Positions 49,773 to 62,738 of a stretch of 64,000 bases of DNA are shown piece by piece (the stretch's first letter is position 1; every line of letters starts with the position of its first letter). Both the position numbers and the translations under genes were made by a program. Under the pieces are notes generated by a model. That model had not been told where the DNA came from and ran no database searches. It saw only the letters and a list, made by a program, of their open reading frames with translations. The stretch comes from Rotaria macrura (Eukaryota > Rotifera > Eurotatoria > Philodinida > Philodinidae), in NCBI GenBank assembly GCA_900239685.1, contig OENT01000456.1:1-64000 (forward strand), read 5' to 3'.

Positions 49773-52700
49773 ATGACTTCTATGTTGATCCGTCGCAAAT
49801 CAATGGCATCGTTAGTACTATACGATTTAGAATCGTTGCGTACAACTCCTGCTGATATACCTAAGCATCGAACGGTAGTGGTAACAGATATGAAACCAAA
49901 CCATATGAGTAAATGTAAAGTAAGATATTTTGTTTCTTGCTCTCGATGATCTCACATTCGATAACAGTCGGATGACCAGAAAAAATCGGATGGTCGTATT
50001 TATTGGTCAATTACTGTGTGGTCGATTGATAACTGCATCACATAACTTTGCCTTTTTCTTCCTATTTGTAGTTCAGCACATCACCGTTGAAGTCGGGCTT
50101 GGAAAATTTACCGAACGAAATATTGGATTACATATTTCAATTTTTATCACTTCAAGATCTACATTTTGCTTTCTACAATTTAAATTTTCGTCTAAACGCA
50201 ATTTGCAATTCGCTACAATTCAAATTAGATTTGACAACTTTAAAACGCAAATTTGACTATTACTGTTACAAGCAGCAACCGTTTGCTTTACAAATCTTTA
50301 GCTTAAACCTAAGCGACGAATACAATCGTCTGACGACAGTTAACGAACATATCAACATTAGTCTATTCAGGAATTTGAGAGCATTAACTATTCTGAAACC
50401 ATCTCCAGAGAATCTTGGTAATGCTATATATATATATATATATATATGTCTTTATGAAGTCTGAGCCATCTAAATTGGTTTTCTAATTTAGATAAAATAT
50501 TGCTAATATTACATACTTTATCGACTTTGTCGTACTTGAAAATCCATCATGCATTAATGCAATCATCACACATAACGCATGCATTATTTAACATTCGTTC
50601 ATTAAAAATTTTGATTTTATATTCAGTCAACCCAATTATATTACATGTCAACACTAATGCTATTTGTCCATGGACTAAACTTGAATATTTAGAATTGGAT
50701 TGCTGTTATATGACAGATTTCTTGGAGTTGTTGAAGTTCGTAGGCTCCCATGTAAAACGAATGGAAATAAGTATAAGTTATAAATTTGTTGGACATCAAA
50801 CATCGATTGATCCAGTAATAATTGATAGTTTATTTTCTAACGATGTAGGACATCCTTTAATTCCTGGTAAGAGATGTTAGAATTAAAAGTTTCTTTCTCA
50901 TAAATACAGTATTTACGATAGAACTCCTACGCTTTCATATGCAGTATCTATATTATAAAAATGAGACAAGACTTTTCCTACCTTCTCTGAGAAAAGTTGC
51001 ATATACTTTTGAACTTAGTGTACAATGATTCATGAGGATGTCGATGTGGTTGTAGGTATTCATCATCATGAATATAAGAACGAACCAGCACACGCGCAAA
51101 CACAACTCATAGCCAGCAACACCCATGCTCTTCACACCCCCATAATTCTGGCTTTTCGAAAACTTGTCATAAAGCATTATTCAATAAGTTCAAAAGAACA
51201 AGCAACTTATCACAGATAAAGTAGAACAAAGCTTAATTCAGGCAAAAGTTTCGTTACGTGTAATAGACGTGCGTACAGATGCGGTACAACCATGTTTTTA
51301 ATTTTACAACTTGTTTACAGAACAGACACTATACGCATATAAATAATAGAAATTTTGATGAGTGATCATTGAGCGAACGATTGAGCTAAACAATAACATT
51401 GGAAGAGGTATATTATTATTCAATACATCCCATACGACACCCGTTGCTATTAGATTTCACTTAGAAGTCTATGCTGTATGCTTTACTCTGGAACTTTTCT
51501 AGAGAAGTTACTGTACGATTGTACTTATTTTCGGAAACAAAGCCAAGCAGGTCAAGAAAAGGTGCACTAGAGAGTTATGTTGTAGATGAGTCTCACGAGT
51601 CAAGCATACAGCAAACAATACATGATTGAAACTAATGTAAATCCAGCATTTTTTAAGGTTCTTTCAATTTTTGTAACTACGCTAATTCCGGTTTCTGAAG
51701 GTTGGCAACGTTTTTATGTTTTAGTATCGTTACATCGTCTCTGCATGAATTTTTATTATTTATCATTAACCGACTTTCATTCGGTCTTAAAACTATTCCC
51801 AAATGTAAAACATTTAACGTTTTCAACATTTACTTCCGACTTGAATTTTGCTTCTGCAACAATATGGCACGAATTTATTTCTCAAAATCTGCTCAAATTA
51901 GAAAAATTTCAATTTTGTATACGAATCAATCGTAAGATTCAGCTGCTACTGAATATTTGTCAGTCGATATGATATACGACACCTATTTTACTTAAGACCT
52001 TGCTGTTCAACAGTGCCCATCATATGAACTCATCCAATTGTTCAACAATAGCCATAATAGATGGATAGATGGTCCGGTCATTATGGACTACAATCGTGCC
52101 GTGAAGCCACCGATCTTAGAAGTTTACACTTATTCACAACCTACAAAAAGCAGAAAAACTACTGTTGAATTTTATGGCATGGAACGGTATATGAACACAA
52201 CAAATCAAAGTATGAATGTGGATCAAAATATGACAAGTTTAAAAATTACACTAAACGATAATGATGAACAACTATTGTTGAAAATGCAGGAGGGAGCAAT
52301 GTATCCTAAAGTAACATCAATCAATATTCATTCACAAATGACGAGACAACCAAGTAAAGATGATCGAATAAACAGGTAGAAAAAATCATTTTTTCAAAAT
52401 TTTTAGTTTTTTTTCAGTATTTCAACATATGCCAGGTGAAAAAAATCACTCTCCCCTAAGATCGACATGATGGATCGAATATTGTATTTCCTTAGGTAGA
52501 AAAGTTTGAATTGAAACACTTTTCTCGATGAAGAAGTAATACTTCATCGTTTGTTTTTAAATGTTTTTCAAACTATCCAATGAATTTGTTGCACAATGAC
52601 TATTCTAATATCTTACAACATTCAATTTGAATGTAGATATTTATCGGTTCTTTACCTTTAGTTTGATGTGTTCTCATCTTATGACATCGATTCGTGACGT

Positions 52701-53232
52701 ATCGAAAATCGTTTCACTGCAATTCACCACGAGTACATTGACAGATTTCAACTATCCATCACCAACATTAGTCCGTCGTCTTCTCACTAAACTACCTTAT
52801 GTCCGTCGTATTTCTTTGCCACATGACTACCTGTTAGACTTGATGAATTCACCACTAGTCGCTCGGATGTTAAGAAAACAGATTCGATCTTTATCAATCA
52901 CATTTCAAAGAGATTCGCCACTACGCGAAGAAATGACTCGAATTCTCGATACACTCTCGTTAAATCTGCGTTTTTTATACATGTATGTCTCTGAGACGTA
53001 TCCAATTGACAACTTCTATCATATTCTTCCATCGATATTCGACGGGAAAGGTACGAAATTGTTTCTTTTCGCATTCGTACTACCAAGATTATTATCAACA
53101 CAACCGTCATTTAGCAGTGCATTCAAATCATACCTAACAGAATATCTAACTCGTTTGGTTAATAGTGATCAACAACGATGGGCATCAATGGAGTATAATA
53201 TTACAGATAAAGAATTCACTGTTTCTTTTTGA
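49773..53232 (+). CDS. F-box protein with LRR-like C-terminal region
   Basis: Six exons join in frame to 682 residues: 49773..49919, 50072..50417, 50492..50866, 51701..51931, 51997..52375, 52662..53232. After a basic leader of about 58 residues comes an F-box at about 60-100: LENLPNEILDYIFQFLSLQD, then a hydrophobic, Phe/Leu-rich helix region. The rest is irregular leucine-rich sequence with repeated L-x-x-L-x-L patterns (LRALTIL, LEYLELDCC, VKHLTFSTF, IRSLSITF), as in F-box/LRR proteins. F-box proteins bind Skp1 and recruit substrates to SCF ubiquitin ligases; the substrate here is unknown. Intron 3 (834 bp) and intron 5 (286 bp) are long for this window. The least certain junction is exon 4 to 5, whose AG was chosen to keep the frame. 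AATAAA lies at 53293-53298. Confidence 0.78.
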
Positions 53233-55498
53233 TCGAAACAAATCTGCTATACTAGTCTCTAACCAAAAAACTTTTGAAATAAGCAGTTACTAAATAAAGT
53301 TGCAAGAAAAACTCAAATAATTAAAAATCTGACGGGGTTACCTGTTCTGTTCAAAAGTATACATACTCATATTCATAGACACTATTCAAACGAAATTAAG
53401 AAGTATCATTTTCGAAAAATTCAACAAAAACATTATGAACATATGACAATCTCTTTCAGTATGTTATTCGATTATAGAATATTATTGAGATAGATCTTAC
53501 GAACTTTGAAGTAAACTGGAAAAGATAATATCAATATTTGAATATCTTTAGCAATTCCGAGATGCCGATGAATAATGGAAACACTGATTTGCCTCTTAGA
53601 AAATAGAATAAATGTCTCTAACTGATATTACTAGTAACTAAAAAATATTCATCAGCAAGATATTTATTATTTACATAGAGGCGAATGAAGATAGAAACTT
53701 CGATTACAGTGTACTGAGTTTCTTCGATTTCGTTTTAATAGCAGGAATGATTATCTATAATCTGTAATTTTTTCCACTTTGATGCAAGTATGTCAAATAG
53801 AAAAAGAGGATTCATATTATTCTGAACAAGAAAACATTCATTTCTCTGATACAAACGGGCTATATGTTAGTCATACTTATAAAGTATTGTAATCTGACAG
53901 TAAATCGCGTTAGAAGATTAAAAACTCAGTATATCAGAACTATTTTAGGCATACCACATTTCAGTTGAAATTAAATTAAATCTTTCGAATGAAACACGAA
54001 ATCAACTTATAACACAGACAACTGCTGTGAAACAGTCATAGTTATTAATTGAACACAATCTCAATTTAAATTTTCAAAATGCAGCAAAACACAATACTTT
54101 AAATAGGAAAAAATGTTTCGAATATCACTATTGTGAGTGTGTTGAATCAAAACGATTATTGCTAGATCGTGGAATCCTTTTCATCTCAAGATACAGAACT
54201 GTTGAACACTGAAATTCTCGACAAAGTCGAGCAATACTGGCCTGATTCTTCAAACAATACTGCCATTATAATATAACTATGATATTTATAAATTGACTGC
54301 TTCTTTGCATAAGACGAACATCAATCGAGTGATATGATTATTTATTTAACTCTCTTCGTTTTGCCAAACAGCTCATGTGTCAAAGAATAGACTGCCGATT
54401 TACTTTAAATATTACGGCTAATAAACTTACGAATTTTGGATGAATTCAAATATATCACACAATGGTTAAGTCTAGTTGAAAACTCTATTTCATTTACTAT
54501 ATTTTCTTCTTCGTGTATACTCTCGAAAGAAATATTCGTCGTTACTGAACGCCATCTTCTCTACGATAGAGGCTAGATAGTAGTTTCGATGTAATGGTGA
54601 AATTATGTGTGCTCCGCTCGGTCGCAGACAGAAATAAATAGTTGGGGTTGTATGTAGCGAGCTTACAAACATCGATCCATCCCTAAGTAACGTGATTTTT
54701 TTTCATTCGAGATTTTACTATCGATTGAACAATTGCAAAATTAAAAATTCTGATATTTGAAAATGTGAAGCAAATTGTTTCTGTTTGAAATCGAAACTTT
54801 CAGTGCTTGCCATACATATATTAATTGTAATTTTTTTTAAATATCGATCCAGATGTCTCAGTAAGCTGCGACACCGAGCTCGACAAATGGCAATACACTA
54901 TAGAAAGTAAAGAAAAATTAAAATAGTAGAAGCACTCACTTTTATTTTAAAGTATACTCACAACAAGTCACATCTGCTCCCTATTTACTATACACTTTCA
55001 GTATAAATCATTGAGTTTAAATAGAAATCAAGAGTAAAATTATTGAATCGACAAAAATCGAAGAAATAATCTTATCCAATCAATTTATAATCATCTCACA
55101 TTTTTTTTCAGATAGACATTATATACGTTGATGATGATAGTTTTCAACATCCATGAATCAAACATACGAAAAATATTTACTATTGATGTTAAACAACACA
55201 AACGTCTCTTCGACATTACAGTTGCATGAATAGAATGACCATAGTGTAATTTAATTGATTGGATATTACTATTTGCATTGAGTATAGAAGAAATTATGAA
55301 CGAGTTTTTATGGAAATGATAAGCAATCTATGACATCAGCTGTGCAAATAAAATAATATCATTTTATTAAGTTTTTTCACAAGTAAATTATCAAAAACCA
55401 TGATAGAGAATATGAATGTCCTGTTATAAAATTAATCAGTCAACATCTGAAACGTTTTCATATGTTTAACTCAATTTTCTGTTTCATTTTTATTGAAG
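53233..55498. other. Intergenic region ahead of the TSEN2-DNAAF2 array
   Basis: No gene recognised. It ends in TTTTTATTGAAG immediately before the TSEN2 start codon, acceptor-like. This region should hold the promoter if the following genes are co-transcribed. Confidence 0.5.
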
Positions 55499-58338
55499 AT
55501 GTCAATTAAAACAGCAGCATCTACTAGTAAAATTCGATCGAAGAGAATCAAATATTTGAAATTGTTTCCATTGTTCATCCATGATATTGATCAAGTAAGT
55601 TAACTTGGTGATATTTCGAGACAAAACAAAATTATCAGCTCGTTTATTTTCAATAGGCCGAAGAAAATGAAGATCATTGGCCATGTTTTGAAGCCAAAAT
55701 TATCGATGATCTTATTATGATTCCTGATGTTGAACAAGGCGATAAACTCTTTCGATATGTACGTTGATTCATGTGTACTATCGATTGACATTTGGTTTTG
55801 CTTCTTAGTTGCTTAATTAACAATACTTAACTACTGTAAGATAGAACACGACAATGGAAATTTCTGAAAAGGAAACGCGGAAATCTTGAAAAAATAATTA
55901 TTTCAGAGTATTACTCTGGTTCTTTCGTTTCGGAAATCAAAATTTGACGTATAGTTTTATTAGTCGAGACGACTCCCAATGAATGTATTCAATTTCTAAG
56001 AGTAAATAGTTGATGGAAATATCATTTGAGTATATCAATGATCCGTAGACGAACGTATTCGACTTTCGATCTAATTGCATAAAAACCGTTTTTGAATATA
56101 TCCTCTTATAATAATTAATAGGCAAAGTTAGATGACGTGTTCTTTCTGTATTCGATCATAAGTTGTTTTTATTATTATGATCATCTGTCCTTTCGACGAT
56201 AGAACAAAAGACCTGATATTCTCGGAAAAACGTGACGTCAATGATAATCCTAATTCGCAAAATATTTTTCATGTTACTGTCTTCATTTTAATTCGATATG
56301 ACATAGAATCACATTTAGTCGCTCGTGAAATATTTACAAATATATTTAAATATGTTCGATAATATGAGTAAGATTACTTTTCTCTATTGTTGATTATAGT
56401 CCGACTATTCTGTTTATTGTAGAGATAATGTCTGTTTCAAACTTGTATATGATTTTCTTTCTATTCTAGGGAAGTTTTGGAAAATGGGAATTCGTTCGAA
56501 CTACAACACATGTTTCACCATCGACACCATTAGAAATAATACCTAATAGTAGAAAAAAATATGAAAAACCTTATCGTTTACGATCGATTGAACTCGATGA
56601 TAGCAAGTTTGTTATTTATGATTTTATTTATTTATTTATCATCTAATGAATGCCAACATAGTCATCAAGACATGGATATGGACGAACAAATTTCCGATTT
56701 TGAAAAAGATTTTCTTAATGAATTAAATCAAAAAATGTTTCCATTATCTTTCGAACAAGTACGTGAACAAAATCATCATGAATGTCGAGCAATACTGGAA
56801 AAAAATAAAATCTATTCAACATCGTCAATAATCGATTCTGAACCTATTGAAACAAGTAACATTGAAATTTCATCATCGAAATTACTTATCTACGAACATG
56901 TGTATCTTCTACCCGAAGAGGTTTGATTCCATTAATTGAACTTAGTTGCATGTTACTGTTTCATTGAATATTTGCAGGCAATGTTTCTTCAGCATGCTCT
57001 TGGTTGTTTAATTGTTAAAAATGAATCTAATGAAGTAAGTTTAAAGAGAAAAAAATTCTATGTGTTTATTCATGAGTAATATTTTTTTTGAAAAGGTTTT
57101 ATCTCCTGATGACTTATGGAATCGATTTATTTCGAAGGATAAAAGCTTTTCAATTAAATATGCTGTTTATTACTATTATCGAAGTATTGGATGGATCGCT
57201 AAATGTGGTTTAAAATTTGGTTGTGATTATAGTAAGTAAACTAGACCAAGATTAATGGATCAGGCAACCTATTCTACATTGAGAAAGCTAACATATTAAG
57301 TTCTAGAACAAGTCGAGACGTATTCAATAGTGATCTAAACGAAAATATTCTGATGACAGACTATACAAGCAAATTACAATCATTGTGATTCTTAACTGTA
57401 ATCGAAAATTTTCCTAAAAATAAAACATAATATCATTTATAATTAAATTCTACGAGCATGCTCAGAGATGACATTTTTTCAATGATCGTTAGTATGTTTT
57501 AAGAATAGATCAATTTGCATGTTACAATACGACACTTCAGTTCATTCAAGAATCTTCATTGATATTTTCATGATGATCCATGTTCTAGGACTATATTTTT
57601 CGACCTTTTACCTGATAAAAATAGATTCACTTGTGCAAATGAATGTGTGAAATTCGTAATTAACATTAGAAATTACATTGAAGACTTGGTATGTTTATTA
57701 AATATTTTTCTCCATGAAGAATCGATGCATACATCTTCGCAATAGATTGTTGTTCTGTAATCGAAAATATCATATATATATATATAGTTTGACATCAGTT
57801 CCTATCTTTTCCTACAATGATAGGAATATGTATCATTGCATAAAACGTGACAATAGGAATCACAATGATTAGCAACTGAACATAATTCCAGTGTCTAGTT
57901 GTCTATCAGAAAACATCGAAAAAGATTCTATTCGGATTGGTAAAAAAAATAACGTAAAAATCTAGAACATTCATATCGTCGTCTCTTAACATTCTAGATG
58001 ATTCGTTTCGTTTTCTCATTACGTAATAGATCATCTGATTCGAATAGGTTCCCTAAATTTTTCTTTTGTTAAATATTATTCTTCTAGTGCTCTATAAATT
58101 TGGTCCAACTTTCAGCCATGCTGATTACTGTTTATCAATTGAAAACTTTTGGAAAACAAATAGTTGTACATGGTCATTTGTATCAGGATTTAATCGAGCA
58201 TGTTTAAATTCTAGTAAATCATTACTTTTAGCTAAAGTTGAATTACCGAAAATAAATACAAATACAATCGAAGAATTCCTCGAAAGAACGAAAATCACAA
58301 CAATGGAGATTAATCGATGGATTCCAACACAAAATTAA
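55499..58338 (+). CDS. TSEN2: tRNA-splicing endonuclease catalytic subunit Sen2
   Basis: Seven exons join in frame to 345 residues: 55499..55594, 55657..55758, 56470..56606, 56662..56920, 56978..57034, 57096..57231, 58088..58338. Shorter than human TSEN2 (465), mainly in the central linker. The N-terminal part has GSFGKWE, matching the GxFGKG element of Sen2. The C-terminal nuclease domain has YLLPEEAMFLQHALGCL, then YYYYRSIGWIAKCGLKFGCDY and LYKFGPTFSHADY. The catalytic Tyr (265) and His (273) are eight residues apart, as in human Tyr369/His377, and the catalytic Lys is probably in NSSK (306). The C-terminus ends RWIP, as in the family. Role: cleavage of pre-tRNA introns in the nucleus with Sen34, Sen54 and Sen15. 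First gene of a tight head-to-tail array. Two exon ends use GTTTG donors. Confidence 0.88.
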
Positions 58339-58398
58339 TCTTTCGATGAATCGAAATAGTTCTTCAATCTATTTTTTTTCATGTTAATTTTCTTTATT

Positions 58399-58426
58399 CT
58401 AGATAAAAGTACATAAATAATTTACA
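58399..58426 (+). promoter_or_regulatory. Candidate trans-splice acceptor before the SDR gene
   Basis: Pyrimidine-rich TCTTTATTCTAG ends at 58402, 24 bp before the SDR start codon and 64 bp after the TSEN2 stop. The following ATAAAAG is identical to that after the acceptor-like site before METTL9. No donor for a conventional 5' UTR intron fits between the genes. Spliced-leader trans-splicing is known in bdelloid rotifers. Confidence 0.5.
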
Positions 58427-61189
58427 ATGGCATGGTTAACATGGATTTTTATAATAGCCATTGTTATGTGTACGTGAAGCTGCTCATATTGTCATGCGAC
58501 ATGTTAGTCGCTTAGATTTTAATCTTTTAATTAACTTTCGTAATTTTGATTTATATTTGGGCACGTTTCCAGTACTCTTGTACGTTTCCAATAAATATTA
58601 TTGGTCAGGTACACGATGTCCATCCAACGATCGAATGGATGGTAAAACTGTGATTATTACAGGAAGTAATACGGGTATCGGAAAATATACAGCTATCGAC
58701 TTGGCAAAACGAGGTATGTATATATATGCAATATAATTTTTTTAATGAGTGGAAGAAGAAACAAGAAAGTTTATTCTATACAATTTATGTGTCTAGGTGC
58801 TAATATTATTTTGGCATGTCGAGATCGAACACGAGCAGAAGAAGCTTTAAAAGAGATATGTCAACTATCAGGCAATAATAATGTAGAAATTGAAATGCTT
58901 GATCTTACTTCATTGAAATCAATTCGCGAATGTGCTAAACGACTTCGTGGACGATTATCGAAATTAGATGTTCTCATAAATAATGCTGGTAAGTTGAAAT
59001 TTTCTGATTCGTTCTTGAAATGAAGTTTTATCACATATCATAGTTACGTAGTAAAGTATTGATTGACAAGATCGATTTGTCTTATATAGTTAGCATACAA
59101 ATTTTAGTCGTCGATATGAATTCACAAAGGGTTTCATTTGCATATGATTAACATAAATTAATAATGCATTTAAAAAAAAGCTAGTATGCGTAAACATAAA
59201 ATTAAACTAGACCACAGAGTATTTCGTGTAACCTCGAAGAATAACTAACGTTTCTTGAATCTACTTAGTGTCGATAAACGATGATGAGAAATTCATTTCT
59301 TTTTTGTTCTGCTCGATCGATCTGAGCGAGTGAAGGAATTGTGAGCGACTGTTTAGTTGAAAGCGTACTTGACAATAGTTATGATTAATGTTGTTTGATG
59401 ATTCATATTGAGCTATAATACTCGATCCGAGCTGTGTCATTTATGCAGTCGATAATCATATAAATCTCGTATTTCATGGTCCTTTGTTTTTTTTGCTCTA
59501 TTGTTCGTTTCATTGTTCACTTGCGTTTGTTCTTCCCTCTATTTGTTCTACATACAGCTTTGTTGTATGTGAAATAGTGGCGATTCAAACGATGACATAG
59601 AATAGTTTACTTCTACGGCTGATAGTACTACTACTCAACTACGTAGTAGCGTTGTCGTATTGGCTCAAAGATTAAATTTTAATTATTTCGAAGTTTATTT
59701 TTATCATCGTCTAATCGAACGTAACAAATTATATGTGATATGGTCAGATGATCATCTAGGTAATAAAAATCAGATTTTAAAATAATTAGAAACATTGAAA
59801 TAGAAAAATCAAATGAATTATTTTGTATACCTATTTATTCAAAGCTATTTTGAGTTTTTATGTGTCATACGTTTAAGAGAAAATGTTCGTTTGGCCTTTG
59901 AGAATTATTTTAGACAATCAAACATGATAGCCATATGTCACAATAACGAGTTTCGATGCAAATATTTTGCAATATGCCGTGAGATTTCAAAGAAATCATA
60001 TTTAGAATCAGCAAGAAAATCTCCATCGAACGATACTTTGATTGCTGATAACCAAATATCGTTTAAGTTTGACCTTGGACGTAGCTTAGATAGCAGTAGT
60101 ATAAGAAAATAGTAGTGATATGAAATAAGAAACAAAATTTCAAAACTGACTTCTCACAAATATTGCTGTTAGTTAACCTTAGATGACTTAAATTGAACTT
60201 AATCATATGACACGAAAAGAAAAATTTTATATCGTTAACAACTTCCGTCTGAATTTCATAACAAGTTCAATTTAAGGAACATGAGACAAAGAGTCACATT
60301 CGTTTTGCTTTAGGTGTTATGATGGCTACAGGAAAATCAATGGATGGTTATGAAATTCATTTTGCCGTCAATCATCTTGGTCATTTTCTTCTAACCAATC
60401 TTCTATTAGACGTTATGAAAAAAGCTCCATCAGCTCGAATTATTAATGTTTCATCGATTAATCATGCCTGTAAAAGACGATCATTTTTAGTTTTAATATA
60501 TCGAAAACAAAATTCCTTTTTCTATAATCAGTTTTAAATTGTACAATCAATTGGGATGATATCAATTTCGAAAAATCCCATTGGAGAATATATGCTTATT
60601 CTCATAGTAAATTAGCAAACATTCTCTTTACAAATGAATTAGCACGACGATTAAATGGTCTCTATTTTTTTTTCTAAAATATAAATGAAAATATTATTTT
60701 AACAATGTATGCCGATACATTTCAGGTACTAATATTACAGTGAATAGTCTTCATCCTGGTAAAAACATTTTCTGAAAATAGTTTTTGATGGATTTTTTTT
60801 TCATTTTATAGGTGTTGCTCGTAGTGAAGTTATCCGTTATATGTGTGGTCGTTATCAATTTATATTAAATTTTTTACTTTTTCTCATTAAACCAATATGG
60901 TGGTGTTTAACAAAAAGTCTTGAACAAAGTGCTCAAACATCGATTTATCTTGCATGTGATCGTCATTTAGAAAATATTACGGGAAAATATTTCAGGTGAA
61001 TAATTTACATAGTTCGTGTTGTTTGTATATACCTATTATTTTCCATCTATGTATAGTGATTGTAAAGAACGGCAATCATCGAAAAATTCTCGCGATGAAC
61101 AAGCTGCTGAACGTCTTTGGAAACTTAGTGAAGAGATGACACAATTGAATGATGCATTAAAAGAAGTTCGCGATAAGAACGATGACTGA
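58427..61189 (+). CDS. Short-chain dehydrogenase, retinol dehydrogenase 11-14-like
   Basis: Eight exons join in frame to 335 residues: 58427..58469, 58573..58713, 58797..58988, 60314..60469, 60532..60657, 60726..60758, 60812..60995, 61057..61189. The N-terminus is a hydrophobic membrane anchor (about 3-20). The NAD(P) fold has TGSNTGIG at 44-51, ACRDRTR, a DLTSLKSI segment and NNAG. The active site has NVSSINH (the Ser region) and YSHSK, Tyr200-x3-Lys204. This is the classical SDR layout of microsomal retinol dehydrogenases (RDH11/12/13/14), which reduce or oxidise retinoids or other aldehydes; the substrate here is not defined. Intron 3 is 1325 bp, and the donor of exon 5 is an unusual GTCTCT. 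It lies 88 bp after TSEN2 and 81 bp before METTL9. Confidence 0.9.
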
Positions 61190-61252
61190 TAGATATTGTT
61201 TTTTTTAGATTGGAAATTTTTTTAGTCTTTCAACACAGATTTGAATAAATTT

Positions 61253-61270
61253 TATTTTCTAGATAAAAGC
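61253..61270 (+). promoter_or_regulatory. Candidate trans-splice acceptor before METTL9
   Basis: TTTATTTTCTAG ends at 61262, 8 bp before the METTL9 ATG, preceded by AATAAA at about 61244, a possible 3' end signal for the upstream SDR mRNA. A polyadenylation hexamer close to an acceptor in a very short intercistronic gap is the pattern of operons resolved by trans-splicing. The sequence TTCTAGATAAAAG is shared with the site before the SDR gene. Confidence 0.5.
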
Positions 61271-62544
61271 ATGATGACAACAAATAACAATGAGTATTGT
61301 TTATATTGTCGAGAAACATCCTATACACCAATTCGTTCCGCATGGGCTAGATCTATTTTAAATAAGATTCAAAGTGATCGATGTTTGAAAAGTATCGACA
61401 GAAATAAATGGTATCGTTTATCACGTCATGATCTTTTACATGATGAATATCAAGCATATTTTCATGAATTTAATGAAGATGAAGAAACAACAGCATTCAT
61501 TAAACAAAGTGAAGAAAAATCCGATAACATTCCAATTCAGATCATTCATAGCATTCTTACTTCATTATTAACTCTGGTTATGACACGAACATCAGGTATA
61601 GTGAAGTTATTTTTCATCTCGTATATATATATATATATATATATGAATATTCAGTGAAAAAAGAGAACTAGATAACAGTCGTGTGATCTTCATCAAATAG
61701 TCAACGTAAATAGTTAACTAAGAGAGAACGTCATCAATCTTGAATAAATACTTCGGAGTTTGACTTTGTTTTTCTTCCCGATCATTCAGTCATTAATCAT
61801 TCATGAATCTTATGAATGTTCGATTTTGTTTCTTATCTAGTTAAATTTCAAAGTATTTTATAATTTATTGTGCTTTCAATGTCAAACTTGAATGAATACG
61901 ATTAATGATTATACAATAATAATTTTTCATCTATTCTAGCCAATGGATTAATCGGTCGTGGTCGTATGTTCGTTTATTCATCAGTTCAATTTCGAACATT
62001 ACTTGATATAAAATCTCAAGAGCAATCGTCTTTTAATACTCTTCTTGATATCGGTGCCGGTGATGGGTCCGTAACTGAGAGAATGTCTAGTCAATTTAAA
62101 AAGGTTTATGTAACAGAATTATCTCCAATCATGCAATGGCGTTTATCAACCTCTGGGTATACAGTCTTAGATACAGATAACTGGAACAATTTAACATTTG
62201 ACGTAATAACGTGTCTAAATGTTCTGGATAGATGTGAAAAACCTTTGACATTATTAAAAGAGATTCGTAAACATTTAACTCCTGAAATAGGTCGTTTAAT
62301 TATAAGTCTTGTCTTACCATTTCAAGCATATTTCGAATATAATAATAATCATAATCCAGATGAATCGCTTGAAATTCACGGCCATTCAGCTGAGGAACAG
62401 ATCAATAGTTTTCTATTCAATGTAATTCAACCGTTAGGTTTTCGTTTAAAAAGATTATCACGTCTACCATATTTATGTGAAGGCGATCTTGAGAGAAGTT
62501 ATTATTTTCTTTTTGATTATTTATTTGTACTAGAGATGTCATGA
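61271..62544 (+). CDS. METTL9: METTL9 protein-histidine methyltransferase (DREV family)
   Basis: Two exons, 61271..61595 and 61940..62544, give 309 residues (human METTL9 318). Family landmarks appear in order: TLVMTRTS, NGLIGRGRMFV, the SAM-binding LLDIGAGDGSVTE (motif I near 145-152), VYVTELSPIM, then CLNVLDRCEKPLTLLKEI, LVLPFQAYFE, the segment before EEQINSF and RLPYLCEGD near the end. METTL9 methylates the N1 (pros) nitrogen of histidines in HxH motifs of several proteins, using S-adenosylmethionine. The vertebrate signal peptide is replaced here by a short Asn/Thr-rich start. An in-frame ATG upstream at 61241 is disfavoured because a TTCTAG acceptor lies between it and this start. Third gene of the array. 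Confidence 0.92.
61622..61644. repeat. (TA)n microsatellite in the METTL9 intron
   Basis: About eleven TA units just after the donor of the only METTL9 intron. Similar TA runs are at 50425-50447 in the F-box gene and about 57772-57787 in TSEN2. Confidence 0.9.
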
Positions 62545-62738
62545 CATACTGCATTGTTCTGTTGCCATTGTTGCTTTTTCTTTTTCTTCTTCTCTTCATT
62601 CGAATGTGTTTTAACATCGACTACATCTTATTCATATGACCTTTATACATATTCATACATATATCGAGTGCAGATATAGTTAGAAAAAAAAATGAATTTT
62701 GTTTTTTGTTTTTTTCTAGATTTGTTCATTAATATAGA

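Noticed and set aside
56177..56362. Open frame inside the third TSEN2 interval, considered as an additional exon
   Set aside because: TSEN2 exons 55657..55758 and 56470..56606 join in phase 0 without it, and it does not resemble any Sen2 segment.
59813..60112. Open frame of 99 residues inside the long SDR intron
   Set aside because: No domain and no splice compatibility with the SDR; the flanking exons join correctly without it.
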